A DNA stretch of 15,510 nt from JBKHHU01 sp046539045 (GCA_046539045.1 JBKHHU010000064.1:1-15510), one strand, 5' to 3'; counted from the first letter of the stretch, positions 6,607 to 13,734 are shown. Notes: a model not told the origin generated them from the sequence alone. Made by a program: numbers and translations.

Positions 6607-8061
6607 ATGGAAAACAGGCTCGAAAAGCAGGTCAAGCTTGGATTCATCCCCGCCAATCGCGGGTTCTTTTCGGACGAACTGGCAGCGGAAATGCGTGCCC
6701 AGACCATCGAGGCGATGGAGTCAGCCGGCGTGGACGTTGTCGTGCCGAGTCCGGAACAGACGAAGGTCGGCTGCGTCGAAACGCTGGACGAGGCGCTGCT
6801 GACGGGCAGAATGTTCCGCCAGCAGCAGGTCGACGGCGTGCTGGTCTCGGCGGTGAATTTCGGGGACGAGCAGGGCGTCGGGATCACGATGAAGGAGTCC
6901 GGTCTGGATGTGCCGGTGATGATCTTCGGCTGTCAGGAAGAGGAAGCACTGACGCCCCAGACGCAGCGTCGGGACAGCTTCTGCGGTCTGCTGAGTATCG
7001 GCGAGGCCCTGCGGCAACTGAACCTTGCCTATTCGGTGCCGGAACAGCCGATCTGCTTCCCCACCGACGAGAGCTTCAAGGGCTCCCTGGAGCGGTTTGT
7101 CGCTGTCTGCCGGGTCGTTGCCGGCGTGCGAAACGCCCGATACGGGCAGGTCGGCGCGCGGCCTGATGCGTTCTGGACGTGTCGCTACAGCGAGAAGGCC
7201 CTGCAGGAAGTCGGCCCGACGGTTGTTTCGCTGGATCTGTCCGAGGCGTTCGCCGCGGTCCGCGGGATGGACAAGACACCGGCGGTCAAGGACGTGATCG
7301 GCTCCATGAAGGAGGGGATCGACTGCTCGGCCGTCGACGACGACGTGGTGGAGAAGATCGCCAAACTCGAAGTCTTCCTCAAGCAGTTCATCGAAGAGAA
7401 CAAACTCGACGCGCTGGGCATCCAGTGCTGGACGAGCATCCAGGCCAACCTGGGCATCTGCTCGTGCACGTCGATGAGTCGCCTGAATGACCTGGGCTAT
7501 CCGTGTGCATGCGAGGCCGACATCATGGGCACGCTGTCCATGCACGCGCTGCAGCTGGCAGGCCAGGGGCCGAGCTGCCTGGCTGACTGGAACAACCTGC
7601 ACAACGACGATGCCGAACTGGTGAACTGCTGGCATTGCGGGGTGTTCCCGACCTCCTGGGCCAAGGGCAAGCCGAAGATGGGCTGTCAGGAGATCATCGC
7701 CGGAACCACCGGACGCGAGAACGCCATGGGCGTGGTCGAATTCGTGATGAAGGAAGGGCCCGTCACGCTCTGCCGGGCCACGCAGGACAACGAAGGGTTC
7801 CCGAAGGTCATGCTGGCCGAGGGGACCGTGGAAGACAACCCGGCGACCACCTTCGGTAGCTACGGCTGGGTGCGCCTGCCGGGCATCGATCGGCTCTACC
7901 GCGACGTGCTGCTGCGTCACTTCCCGCACCACGTGGCGATGAACCGGAACAGGGTCGGCAACGTGCTGTGGGAATCTTTCGGCAATTACCTCGGGTTCGA
8001 GGTGTTCACCCCCGACAACACCGACGGCAGCTGGGACCAGCGACTGCCGTTTGAACTATAG
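6607..8061 (+). CDS. L-fucose/L-arabinose isomerase family protein
   Basis: A 484-residue cytoplasmic protein (no signal peptide or membrane segment) of the L-fucose/L-arabinose isomerase superfamily, metal-dependent enzymes that interconvert aldoses and ketoses. The N-terminal half, from KLGFIPANRGFFSDEL, is the substrate-side Rossmann-like region. The C-terminal half holds the metal-site pattern: Glu303 in CACEADIMG, Asp327 in CLADWNN, and a His near the end in HFPHHVAM (His441/His442). It is shorter than E. coli FucI (about 590 residues), so it is not orthodox fucose isomerase and its sugar is unknown. It has 17 cysteines, many near the presumed active site (IQCW, ICSC, PCACE, CWHC). It is transcribed divergently from a complete TRAP transporter, suggesting that it acts on the imported compound or a product of it. 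ATG 6607 has a good AAGGA site. Confidence 0.85.
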   Translation: MENRLEKQVKLGFIPANRGFFSDELAAEMRAQTIEAMESAGVDVVVPSPEQTKVGCVETLDEALLTGRMFRQQQVDGVLVSAVNFGDEQGVGITMKESGLDVPVMIFGCQEEEALTPQTQRRDSFCGLLSIGEALRQLNLAYSVPEQPICFPTDESFKGSLERFVAVCRVVAGVRNARYGQVGARPDAFWTCRYSEKALQEVGPTVVSLDLSEAFAAVRGMDKTPAVKDVIGSMKEGIDCSAVDDDVVEKIAKLEVFLKQFIEENKLDALGIQCWTSIQANLGICSCTSMSRLNDLGYPCACEADIMGTLSMHALQLAGQGPSCLADWNNLHNDDAELVNCWHCGVFPTSWAKGKPKMGCQEIIAGTTGRENAMGVVEFVMKEGPVTLCRATQDNEGFPKVMLAEGTVEDNPATTFGSYGWVRLPGIDRLYRDVLLRHFPHHVAMNRNRVGNVLWESFGNYLGFEVFTPDNTDGSWDQRLPFEL

Positions 8062-8389
8062 GAAATCAATCTCACGCAAACAGGCCGGGAGCGCCCATCG
8101 TCGGATCAATCCTCCTGCCTGACCCGCGCGCAACGCGGTCTATCGGACCGCTGCCGTCGTGTCTCCAGCACTTCTCCCGGAAAAATCTGACGAAGATGAA
8201 ACGTTCCGGTGCAGGTGACGCGTTTTGATGGGTGAACACGGCGCATAATCAACAGGACCCGCCCAGCCGTAACACCGCGTTGGCGCTGGCGTTACAGACC
8301 GCACAATCCGCCGGTTTTCACCAAAATAAAAAGTTCTCAACAGCAGTAAACACAAGGGTTTGCGAAATTTGATACCGGGCGTGATTCTG
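8062..8389. other. Non-coding stretch after the isomerase gene
   Basis: No convincing gene is present on either strand. A small hairpin at 8135-8151 (GCGGTC/GACCGC, loop TATCG) lacks a T-run and is a poor terminator. The section 8310-8380 is locally A+T-rich compared with the surrounding coding DNA and leads into the promoter at 8390. Nothing else recognisable was found. Confidence 0.5.
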
Positions 8390-8417
8390 TTGACCGATAA
8401 GGCAAGTGTGGTAGAAT
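8390..8417 (+). promoter_or_regulatory. Strong sigma70-like promoter candidate
   Basis: TTGACC (8390-8395) and TAGAAT (8412-8417) are separated by 16 bases. Each box matches five of six consensus bases, the best such pair noticed in the window, and an A+T-rich zone lies just upstream. Transcription would begin near 8424 and run through a structured leader of about 140 bases into the 83-residue gene at 8567, possibly reading on into lptF and lptG. Confidence 0.55.
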
Positions 8418-8450
8418 AAGATAGTCGAAAAGGCGGCTGGATCACGCGAC

Positions 8451-8489
8451 GATCCTCCGCTTGTCAACCGGGCCCGCGGAAGGATCCGC
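8451..8489 (+). promoter_or_regulatory. Leader with two mutually exclusive hairpins
   Basis: GATCCTCCGC (8451-8460) can pair with GCGGAAGGATC (8476-8486), ten base pairs with one bulged A and a 15-base loop. Alternatively GCGGA (8476-8480) can pair forward with TCCGC (8485-8489) around the loop AGGA. Both use the same GCGGA segment, so they exclude each other, the logic of an attenuator or translational switch. The segment lies between the promoter at 8390 and the small gene at 8567. No known riboswitch class was recognised and there is no T-run, so a regulatory role is only suggested. Confidence 0.3.
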
Positions 8490-8566
8490 CGGGAGAATTT
8501 CGCAGGGATGCGCCGAGTTTTCCGCGACCGCTGCACACGAAGCAGCTTCGGAAACAGGACAGGCGC

Positions 8567-8818
8567 GTGAAGTATCCTGGCGCACAATCCGACCGGCCGC
8601 AACTGCCTGCCGAAGACGGGGCGATCGTCCCTTCCTCCGGCGGGTATCTCTCGGCCGCAAGCCAGGCCCCCTCCCCGTCGCGCAAGCCCGTCAAGGTCCG
8701 TGCCCGTCGGGCTCGTGCGGCCAATCCGATGATCGCCGGCCTGCTCAAGACCTACGAAGAGAACGCCGAAACCGTGCACCCCGAGAACATTCCCCCGTTC
8801 ATGTCGTTCAAGGTCTGA
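8567..8818 (+). CDS. Small basic protein of unknown function
   Basis: An 83-residue protein that I do not recognise. Codon third positions are overwhelmingly G or C, as in the neighbouring real genes, which supports it being translated. The first 40 residues are Pro/Ser/Ala/Gly-rich and probably disordered. A basic stretch follows (RKPVKVRARRARAANP, about 44-59), then a likely helix (MIAGLLKTYEENAE) and the tail PPFMSFKV. There is no signal peptide or membrane segment. The basic segment could bind nucleic acid or another polyanion, but this is speculation. GTG 8567 is the first plausible start, with AGGACAGG close upstream; no in-frame ATG precedes it. The strong promoter at 8390 is its likely source. 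LptF begins 239 bases downstream. Confidence 0.6.
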   Translation: MKYPGAQSDRPQLPAEDGAIVPSSGGYLSAASQAPSPSRKPVKVRARRARAANPMIAGLLKTYEENAETVHPENIPPFMSFKV

Positions 8819-8957
8819 CACCCAGCCGAACCGGCCGGCCCGTTCGTCCTAAGACATCCTCTCTACGAAACACAGCCTCTCCCAGCGCCACCGCTCCATG
8901 CGCTGCCGGCGCGAATCAGAACGTTGGCGAGGAGTCGCTTAGACGCCGGTTACATAG

Positions 8958-8986
8958 TGGACTCTGGAATGAACGTTCGCTACATT
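8958..8986 (+). promoter_or_regulatory. Promoter candidate for lptF-lptG
   Basis: TGGACT (8958-8963) and TACATT (8981-8986) are 17 bases apart, each matching four of six consensus bases, and would start transcription about 65 bases before GTG 9058. The 8-base palindrome GAACGTTC (8971-8978) lies in the spacer and might be a regulator site. Transcription of lptF from the upstream promoter at 8390 is an alternative. Confidence 0.3.
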
Positions 8987-9057
8987 GTACGCTATCGCGC
9001 CGGGCGAGGATTCTGGTCAGGTCCCGGCGCATGCTGCGGACGCTACGGAGACACCGC

Positions 9058-10812
9058 GTGCTGAAGACGCTCCATTCGTATATTTCCAAGGAACTGGTGA
9101 AGATCACCCTGATGACCGGGGTGGCTTTGACGCTGCTGATGACGATTCTCGCCATCATCGAGCCCTTGCGGAAGCAGGGACTCGGGACGGGGCAGGTGCT
9201 GACGCTGTTCGGGTATACCCTTCCGGTCATGCTGACGCTCACGCTGCCGGTCGCGTCGCTTTTTGCGGCCACCATGGTGTACGGCAAGTTCAGCCAGGAC
9301 AACGAGTTGACCGCATGCAAGGCCAGCGGTATCGGTAGCATGCGGCTGCTCCGGCCGGCGATGGTTCTCGGCCTGCTGGTGACGGTAACCAGTCTCTCCC
9401 TGAACAATTACGTCACACCGAAACTGGCTGCGGTCGGCGAAGAAGCAGTCAAAGCGAACATCCGCTCCATCGCCTTCCACAAGTTAAAGAGCGAAGGCTC
9501 CATCAGTTACGGCGACCGGAAGAAGTACGTCATCCATGCCGACACCGTCGACAGCGAGAACGACATCCTCTATGGCGTGGTCGCACAGATGGAAGAGCAG
9601 AACGACACCACGCAGGTCCTGGCCAAGTCCGCCCGGCTGCAGTTCACGCGACACGACGGACAGTGGTATGTTTCGGTAAAGCCGCGGGAACTCGTCGGTC
9701 CGGTGCGGCGGGATCACACCCGGGACATCGACACCGATCTCGGAAGCAACGTGGGCTTCAGCGAGGCCATCTGGCTGGAGTCGATCCCCTTGCCCAGCCC
9801 CACGCAGGACGAGCCCGAATGGTATACCTGGGACCAGCTTCAGGCGCTTCTGAAGGATCCGTCCCAGCACGGTGAGATCCGCAGCCGCCTGGCGGCCATT
9901 CAGCGACGGCTGGCCCATCATCGGATGATGTCCGACGTTCGTGAGCAGATCAACGCCGAGCAGAAGTACCTCAAACTCGCCGACAAGAGCTACGATTACC
10001 GGATCGAGGCGGCGGGAGCCGAGTTGGCATCCGCGGACCCGGCCACGCTGCAGCAGGAGGGTTTCCCACCCGCCGTCGAGCAACGCAAGCTCCCGCAGCA
10101 GGGGGTTCTGCTGGCTCCAAAACAGCGGGAAGGCGAACCGGCCAAGGTGATCATCCGCGTGGTGAGAGTCAGTGATGACGGGACCGAACGCGTGGTGCAG
10201 ACGATCACCGGAGACTACGGGCTGGTGGAGGCGTCGTGGTCGGCACTGCAGGGCGAATCGACCGTCACGCTGCATCTTTTCGACAGTGTGGCAATCCGGA
10301 GAGCATCGGCAGGAGGTTCCGACGCGTCGGCCGGCGATCAGCGCGCCGAGGGGCTTCCCCGCTGGACCAAGGGCGGGATCGCGCTGCCGGAAGACGTTAA
10401 AGAGCGGGTCGATCAGTACAGCCGCAGCGAGATCTTCCGCGGGGAGATCGGGGACGTGACGGATGAGGGAATCCGCCGGGAGCTGGAAAACCTCCGCACG
10501 GAGAAGCTGGATGGCGTTCGCGCCGACATTATCGCCGAGATGCACGCCAGGCTCGCCTACGGCAGCAGTTGTCTGTTCATGGTGATGCTGGGCGCCGCGA
10601 TGGGCATGATATTCCGCGGAGGGCAGTTGATCGTCGCGGTGGGGCTCTCGGCGCTGCCGACACTGCTGGTGATCGTTCTGGTCGTCATGGGCAAGCAGAT
10701 GATCTGCAACCCCGATTCGCCCATGGAATGGGGAATCGGAGCGATGTGGGCCGGGCCGGTGGTGCTGGTGGTGATGACGATGTTCGCTTATCTTCGCCTG
10801 GCGAGGGAATAG
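9058..10812 (+). CDS. lptF: LPS export permease, LptF/LptG (YjgP/YjgQ) family, enlarged
   Basis: A 584-residue inner-membrane subunit of the LptB2FG transporter that extracts lipopolysaccharide and passes it to the periplasmic bridge. Three N-terminal membrane segments (about 15-34, 48-75, 98-118) carry the family block ELTACKASGIGSMRLLRP between helices 2 and 3. Three more lie in the last 85 residues (about 500-518, 525-545, 560-579). The soluble domain between them spans about 375 residues, against roughly 170 in the 366-residue E. coli LptF. The excess includes a charged helical, perhaps coiled-coil, stretch (LQALLKDPSQHGEIRSRL onward) before the last beta-rich part. The frame is open for 600 bases upstream; GTG 9058 is preferred because GGAG lies seven bases before it and the protein then aligns with the LptG start. 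ATG 9031 would add nine basic residues. It is followed five bases later by lptG. Confidence 0.85.
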   Translation: MLKTLHSYISKELVKITLMTGVALTLLMTILAIIEPLRKQGLGTGQVLTLFGYTLPVMLTLTLPVASLFAATMVYGKFSQDNELTACKASGIGSMRLLRPAMVLGLLVTVTSLSLNNYVTPKLAAVGEEAVKANIRSIAFHKLKSEGSISYGDRKKYVIHADTVDSENDILYGVVAQMEEQNDTTQVLAKSARLQFTRHDGQWYVSVKPRELVGPVRRDHTRDIDTDLGSNVGFSEAIWLESIPLPSPTQDEPEWYTWDQLQALLKDPSQHGEIRSRLAAIQRRLAHHRMMSDVREQINAEQKYLKLADKSYDYRIEAAGAELASADPATLQQEGFPPAVEQRKLPQQGVLLAPKQREGEPAKVIIRVVRVSDDGTERVVQTITGDYGLVEASWSALQGESTVTLHLFDSVAIRRASAGGSDASAGDQRAEGLPRWTKGGIALPEDVKERVDQYSRSEIFRGEIGDVTDEGIRRELENLRTEKLDGVRADIIAEMHARLAYGSSCLFMVMLGAAMGMIFRGGQLIVAVGLSALPTLLVIVLVVMGKQMICNPDSPMEWGIGAMWAGPVVLVVMTMFAYLRLARE

Positions 10813-10817
10813 CAGCG

Positions 10818-12230
10818 ATGAGAACACTCGACAGGTACGTAGTCCGCTCCTTCCTCAGCACGGCGCTGGTTACCGCGCTGATTCTGCTTCTGCTGCGCGC
10901 GGTGATCGATCTGTTCCTGAACATGGACGAATTCACCGAGAGCGGGGAGGGGATCTGGGCGGTCGCTCAGGACATCCTCTTCTACTATGGCTGGCAGATG
11001 TTGATCTACATCACCGAGCTGGGCGGGATCACCATCGTCATCGCAGCCACGTTTACCCTCGCCCGGATGAACCATACCAACGAACTGACGGCCATGCTTG
11101 CCTCCGGGGTGAGCCTGCGGCGGGTGGTGCTGCCGATCATCATCTTCAGCCTGATCATGGGCGGGATCATTGTTGTCGACCAGGAGATCCTTATACCCCG
11201 CAATCGCGAGAAGCTGCTGGTCGACCGCGACGACGTGGATCTCGTCGATTCGTTCGGGATCGCCATGCTCAAGGATGAGAACTCCGGCGTCTGGTCGGCG
11301 AAGCAGTATCTTCCCTCGCAGCACCAGATGCGCAACGTGATGCTGGCCATCCGCGACCGCCGAATCGACAAGGAAATCGGCGGGGAAGTCGCCAAGCCCG
11401 TGGCCGTCATCGCGGCGAAATCCGCGACCAACCGGGGCGTGGGTCCGAACATGCCCCAGCCGGGCTGGTGGTTGAGCAACGCCTCCATCCGGAGGATCGA
11501 GCCCGGGATGCAGCCGTGGGCTCATCTGCCGACCACCGAACGGGTGTACGCCGGCCTGAACCCGGACAAGATCATCGAGAATTCCGGAAGGGGCTATGAC
11601 TTCCGCGGAAAGATCGTTTCCATCGACCAGAACGATGAGGCCTACCGGTTTGATCTCAAGGCCAAGTCGCTGCACCCGGGGCCGGTGCCGGGGCCGAACC
11701 AGCAGCGGTCGGGCACGTTGATCGCGCCCCGTTTTGAGCTGCTGGACGCCGAGGGCGAGGTCTTCGCCACCCTGGTAGCCGACTCGGCCAGTTGGGTTTT
11801 CTCTCGCGGCACGCCGGGATTCTGGAAGCTGACCAACGGGAGGATTTTCTACCCCACGCGCATGAATACCCAGCAGATCGTGCTGCGGCGCTCTCGCCGG
11901 TGGACAAGCTATGTTTCCAGTAAGCGGCTCGGGGAGATGCTGGAGATGGAGGACCTCCCGAACAGGGAAACGGTCGAGATGACCCGCTACACGCGTTTTG
12001 TCGATCCGTTGACCAACCTGCTGGCGTTGCTGATTGGCCTGCCGTTTGTCCTGTCCCGCGAGCGCAACATCAAGGCCTCGGCGGCGATGTGTCTGACGAC
12101 GGTCGTGCTCTTCTACGGGTTCGTCTACGCCAGCAGATACGCCGGGCTGGACCCCTTCTGGGCGGCGGTGGCGCCGGTAGTAGTGGGCGGTCCGCTGGTG
12201 GCAGTGATGTTCGACTCCATCCGTACCTGA
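10818..12230 (+). CDS. lptG: LPS export permease, LptF/LptG (YjgP/YjgQ) family, second subunit
   Basis: A 470-residue partner of the preceding permease, expected to form the LptF-LptG heterodimer in the inner membrane. It begins RTLDRYVVRSFL, typical of the family, and has membrane segments near 10-33, 55-82, 99-120, 395-412, 420-439 and 446-465. The loop NELTAMLASGVSLRRVVLP matches the equivalent loop of LptF. The periplasmic beta-jellyroll region (about 125-385) is longer than in the 360-residue E. coli protein. Near the C-terminus, RYTRFVDPLTNLLALLIGLP is a conserved entry into helix 4. ATG 10818 follows the lptF stop by five bases with GAGGGA upstream, so the two are one transcription unit. 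No lptA, lptB or lptC is in the window. The F/G assignment rests on gene order. Confidence 0.88.
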   Translation: MRTLDRYVVRSFLSTALVTALILLLLRAVIDLFLNMDEFTESGEGIWAVAQDILFYYGWQMLIYITELGGITIVIAATFTLARMNHTNELTAMLASGVSLRRVVLPIIIFSLIMGGIIVVDQEILIPRNREKLLVDRDDVDLVDSFGIAMLKDENSGVWSAKQYLPSQHQMRNVMLAIRDRRIDKEIGGEVAKPVAVIAAKSATNRGVGPNMPQPGWWLSNASIRRIEPGMQPWAHLPTTERVYAGLNPDKIIENSGRGYDFRGKIVSIDQNDEAYRFDLKAKSLHPGPVPGPNQQRSGTLIAPRFELLDAEGEVFATLVADSASWVFSRGTPGFWKLTNGRIFYPTRMNTQQIVLRRSRRWTSYVSSKRLGEMLEMEDLPNRETVEMTRYTRFVDPLTNLLALLIGLPFVLSRERNIKASAAMCLTTVVLFYGFVYASRYAGLDPFWAAVAPVVVGGPLVAVMFDSIRT

Positions 12231-12365
12231 GGATGGGGCGGGCGGCTTGCGCAGCGTCAGCGGAAAAATGTCATCGAAATCCGGTTTTTCATGCAAGTAT
12301 CTCCCCGGGAGTACCGATTCTCTAAATGCACACGCACATACGTTTGCACATGATTCTTCCTCCTC

Positions 12366-12400
12366 AGAACAACGGCCTGCAGCACACAGGCCGTTGTTCT
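12366..12400 (+). terminator. Perfect 14-bp hairpin, likely terminator of the lpt operon
   Basis: AGAACAACGGCCTG (12366-12379) pairs without mismatch with CAGGCCGTTGTTCT (12387-12400) around the 7-base loop CAGCACA, followed by TT. The T-tract is short (TTCTTT spans the stem end), so termination strength is uncertain, but the stem is too good to be chance. It lies 135 bases after the lptG stop and before the ankyrin gene. The intervening 12231-12365 holds no gene I can support. Confidence 0.65.
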
Positions 12401-12476
12401 TTGCGCTGACGGCCTGCCTGTGGTATCCTGTATCCGGCCGCACCGGTAATTCCCAACGCTAGCATCTGGATGCGAT

Positions 12477-13349
12477 ATGCAATTTTGGTTCCGATATTCG
12501 GTTATGGCTGTTCTTCTGGTCACGGGTCCGCTTGTGGCAGGGCCTCTGCATGAGGCAGTGCGAGAGGGCGACGCGGAGAGGCTCGGGCGGCTGGTCCGCG
12601 ACGGGCTGGACCCGATGGAGACCGTTGCCGCGGAACTGACCGAAGTCGGTGAACAGAAGCAGGTTACGCCGCTGCACCTTGCTGCGGCCAGGGGAGACTC
12701 TGCCGCCGTACGTGCTCTGGTGGGCGATCGCCGCCCCTGGCGGAGACAGCTGCTTCAGGCCGAGACATCCGGCGGATACCTGCCGCTGGACCTGGCGGTA
12801 TTGAGCGGGGACGGCGAGACCACCAGGAACCTTCTTGCCGCCGGTGCGGATCCTCAGCGGTCTCCGACGCCGCTGCACAAGGCGGTCCGCAGGGACTACG
12901 GAGGGGTGGCCGTGGCCTTGCTGGATTTCGGAGCGAAGATCGACCAGACCGACGAGCAGGGACGCACGCCGCTGCACATCGCCGCTGCCGAGGGCAACAA
13001 CCAGATGGCCCGGCTTCTCGTGTTCAAGGGTGCGCGCAGGTCCGCCAAGGACGACCAGGGCCAGACGCCGCAGGACCTTGCCCGCCGGAACGGGCATCGG
13101 GAACTGCTGAAGGTGCTCGACCCGTCGCCGGAGGTGACCATCGTCAAGTGGGGGCTGGCCCTGCCGGTGGTGACGCTGGCGATTATTCTCCTGATCCTGG
13201 CGATAATACGCCAGCGACACATCAAGAAGCTCCGGACCGGCCTGGAGTCGCAGATGTGGCAGGGCCTGGACGGCCAGAACGCCGACGCGGAACTGTCCAG
13301 TGACCTGCCCGCAGAGAACCCCTACGACCCGCGCGAGCGAAACGAGTAG
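12477..13349 (+). CDS. Ankyrin-repeat protein, exported and anchored by a C-terminal helix
   Basis: A 290-residue protein. Residues 1-22 form a hydrophobic signal-like segment (YSVMAVLLVTGPLVAG). Ankyrin repeats follow, with recognisable starts at PLHEAVREGD (23), TPLHLAAARGD (64), LPLDLAVLSGD (102), TPLHKAVRRD (131), TPLHIAAAEGN (165) and TPQDLARRNG (197). The fifth is closest to consensus (DEQGRTPLHIAAAEGNNQMA). A second membrane helix spans about 222-244, followed by a basic stop (RQRHIKKLR) and a 45-residue polar tail. The predicted topology puts the repeats outside the cytoplasm and the tail inside. Ankyrin repeats bind proteins; the partner is unknown. ATG 12477 has only a weak upstream site (TGGA). 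A marginal promoter (TTGCGC 12401, TATCCT 12424, spacer 17) lies directly after the terminator hairpin. Confidence 0.85.
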   Translation: MQFWFRYSVMAVLLVTGPLVAGPLHEAVREGDAERLGRLVRDGLDPMETVAAELTEVGEQKQVTPLHLAAARGDSAAVRALVGDRRPWRRQLLQAETSGGYLPLDLAVLSGDGETTRNLLAAGADPQRSPTPLHKAVRRDYGGVAVALLDFGAKIDQTDEQGRTPLHIAAAEGNNQMARLLVFKGARRSAKDDQGQTPQDLARRNGHRELLKVLDPSPEVTIVKWGLALPVVTLAIILLILAIIRQRHIKKLRTGLESQMWQGLDGQNADAELSSDLPAENPYDPRERNE

Positions 13350-13380
13350 CTCAGCCGGGAGCCGAAGTGCCGGCGTGAGC
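13349..13380 (+). terminator. GC-rich hairpin at the ankyrin gene stop
   Basis: GCTCA-GCCGG (13349-13358) pairs with CCGGC-TGAGC (13370-13374, 13376-13380), ten base pairs with one bulged G and an 11-base loop. It starts at the last base of the stop codon. There is no T-run after it, so it may be a factor-assisted terminator or an mRNA 3' stabiliser rather than a classic intrinsic terminator. Confidence 0.35.
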
Positions 13381-13600
13381 GATCTGAACAACCTGCAGCG
13401 TGGCGGTAGGGGGCAGGGAATTCGGCAGACGCATCGGCCGGGCGCGTGGGGGCGGCTTGGATAGTTTGTGAAGATTTTCACGGAATAAGGAGGATTTTTC
13501 CCTCGGGCGAACCGTAAGATATGCCCGATGAACACGTTGTTTCGTCGATCTGCGATGGAGGCGACGGAGGGAATGAGCGTTCCTAATACCCTTTTTCATG
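13381..13600. other. Non-coding stretch before the serine operon promoter
   Basis: No gene is supported here. A small inverted repeat GTGAA/TTCAC lies at 13468-13481. An AAGGAGG sequence at 13487-13493 resembles a ribosome binding site but has no start codon at a useful distance; the nearest ATG, 13521, opens only a 21-codon frame. Nothing else was identified. Confidence 0.5.
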
Positions 13601-13627
13601 TTGACTGATAGCCGATTCGCGGATAGT
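13601..13627 (+). promoter_or_regulatory. Promoter candidate for the serine biosynthesis operon
   Basis: TTGACT (13601-13606, five of six consensus bases) is followed after 15 bases by GATAGT (13622-13627, four of six); reading the -10 as ATAGTT gives a spacer of 16. Transcription from here would yield a leader of roughly 130 bases before ATG 13767. Confidence 0.35.
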
Positions 13628-13644
13628 TTCACAATTCCCAATGA

Positions 13645-13734
13645 GCGGGCACTCTCAAAAGCCCGCGCCAAAGGGTGTTCACGCGTCAGGTGGCAATCGT
13701 AGCAAGGGGCTGCGACACTGCCGGCTTGTACCTG
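13645..13734 (+). promoter_or_regulatory. Structured 5' leader upstream of the aminotransferase-serA operon
   Basis: Two structures can be drawn. The first is a 6-bp stem, GCGGGC (13645-13650) with GCCCGC (13661-13666). The second is larger: CAGGT (13687-13691) pairs with ACCTG (13730-13734); inside it GGCA (13692-13695) pairs with TGCC (13719-13722); and at the tip CGTAGC (13698-13703) pairs with GCTGCG (13709-13714) with one G-U pair around AAGGG. That gives 15 pairs in three stacked segments, ending 32 bases before the start codon. I recognise no known riboswitch class. The place, just before a biosynthetic operon, fits a cis-regulatory RNA; this is inference. Confidence 0.35.

Noticed and set aside
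3036..8061. The possibility that the TRAP/isomerase locus is a known pathway such as fucose, sulfoquinovose or ectoine use
   Set aside because: No partner enzymes of those pathways are in the window and the isomerase is not orthodox FucI, so no named pathway can be supported.
8135..8151. Hairpin considered as terminator for the isomerase gene
   Set aside because: Only a 6-bp stem with no T-run downstream; insufficient.
8461..9057. Upstream open extension of the lptF frame
   Set aside because: It has no membrane-protein character, overlaps the small gene at 8567 in another frame, and the extension lacks family similarity. GTG 9058 has a good ribosome binding site.
9484..12443. Long minus-strand frames across lptF and lptG (447 and 551 codons)
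   Set aside because: Both are His/Asp/Arg/Gln-rich shadows; the plus strand has clear permease topology and family motifs.
13521..13586. A 21-codon frame after an AAGGAGG sequence
   Set aside because: The ribosome-site-like sequence is about 27 bases before the ATG, too far, and the peptide has no distinguishing feature.
13351..13671. A 106-codon minus-strand frame in the region before the serine genes
   Set aside because: It would start at TTG without a ribosome binding site, is Arg/Ser-rich without a recognisable domain, and is probably chance.
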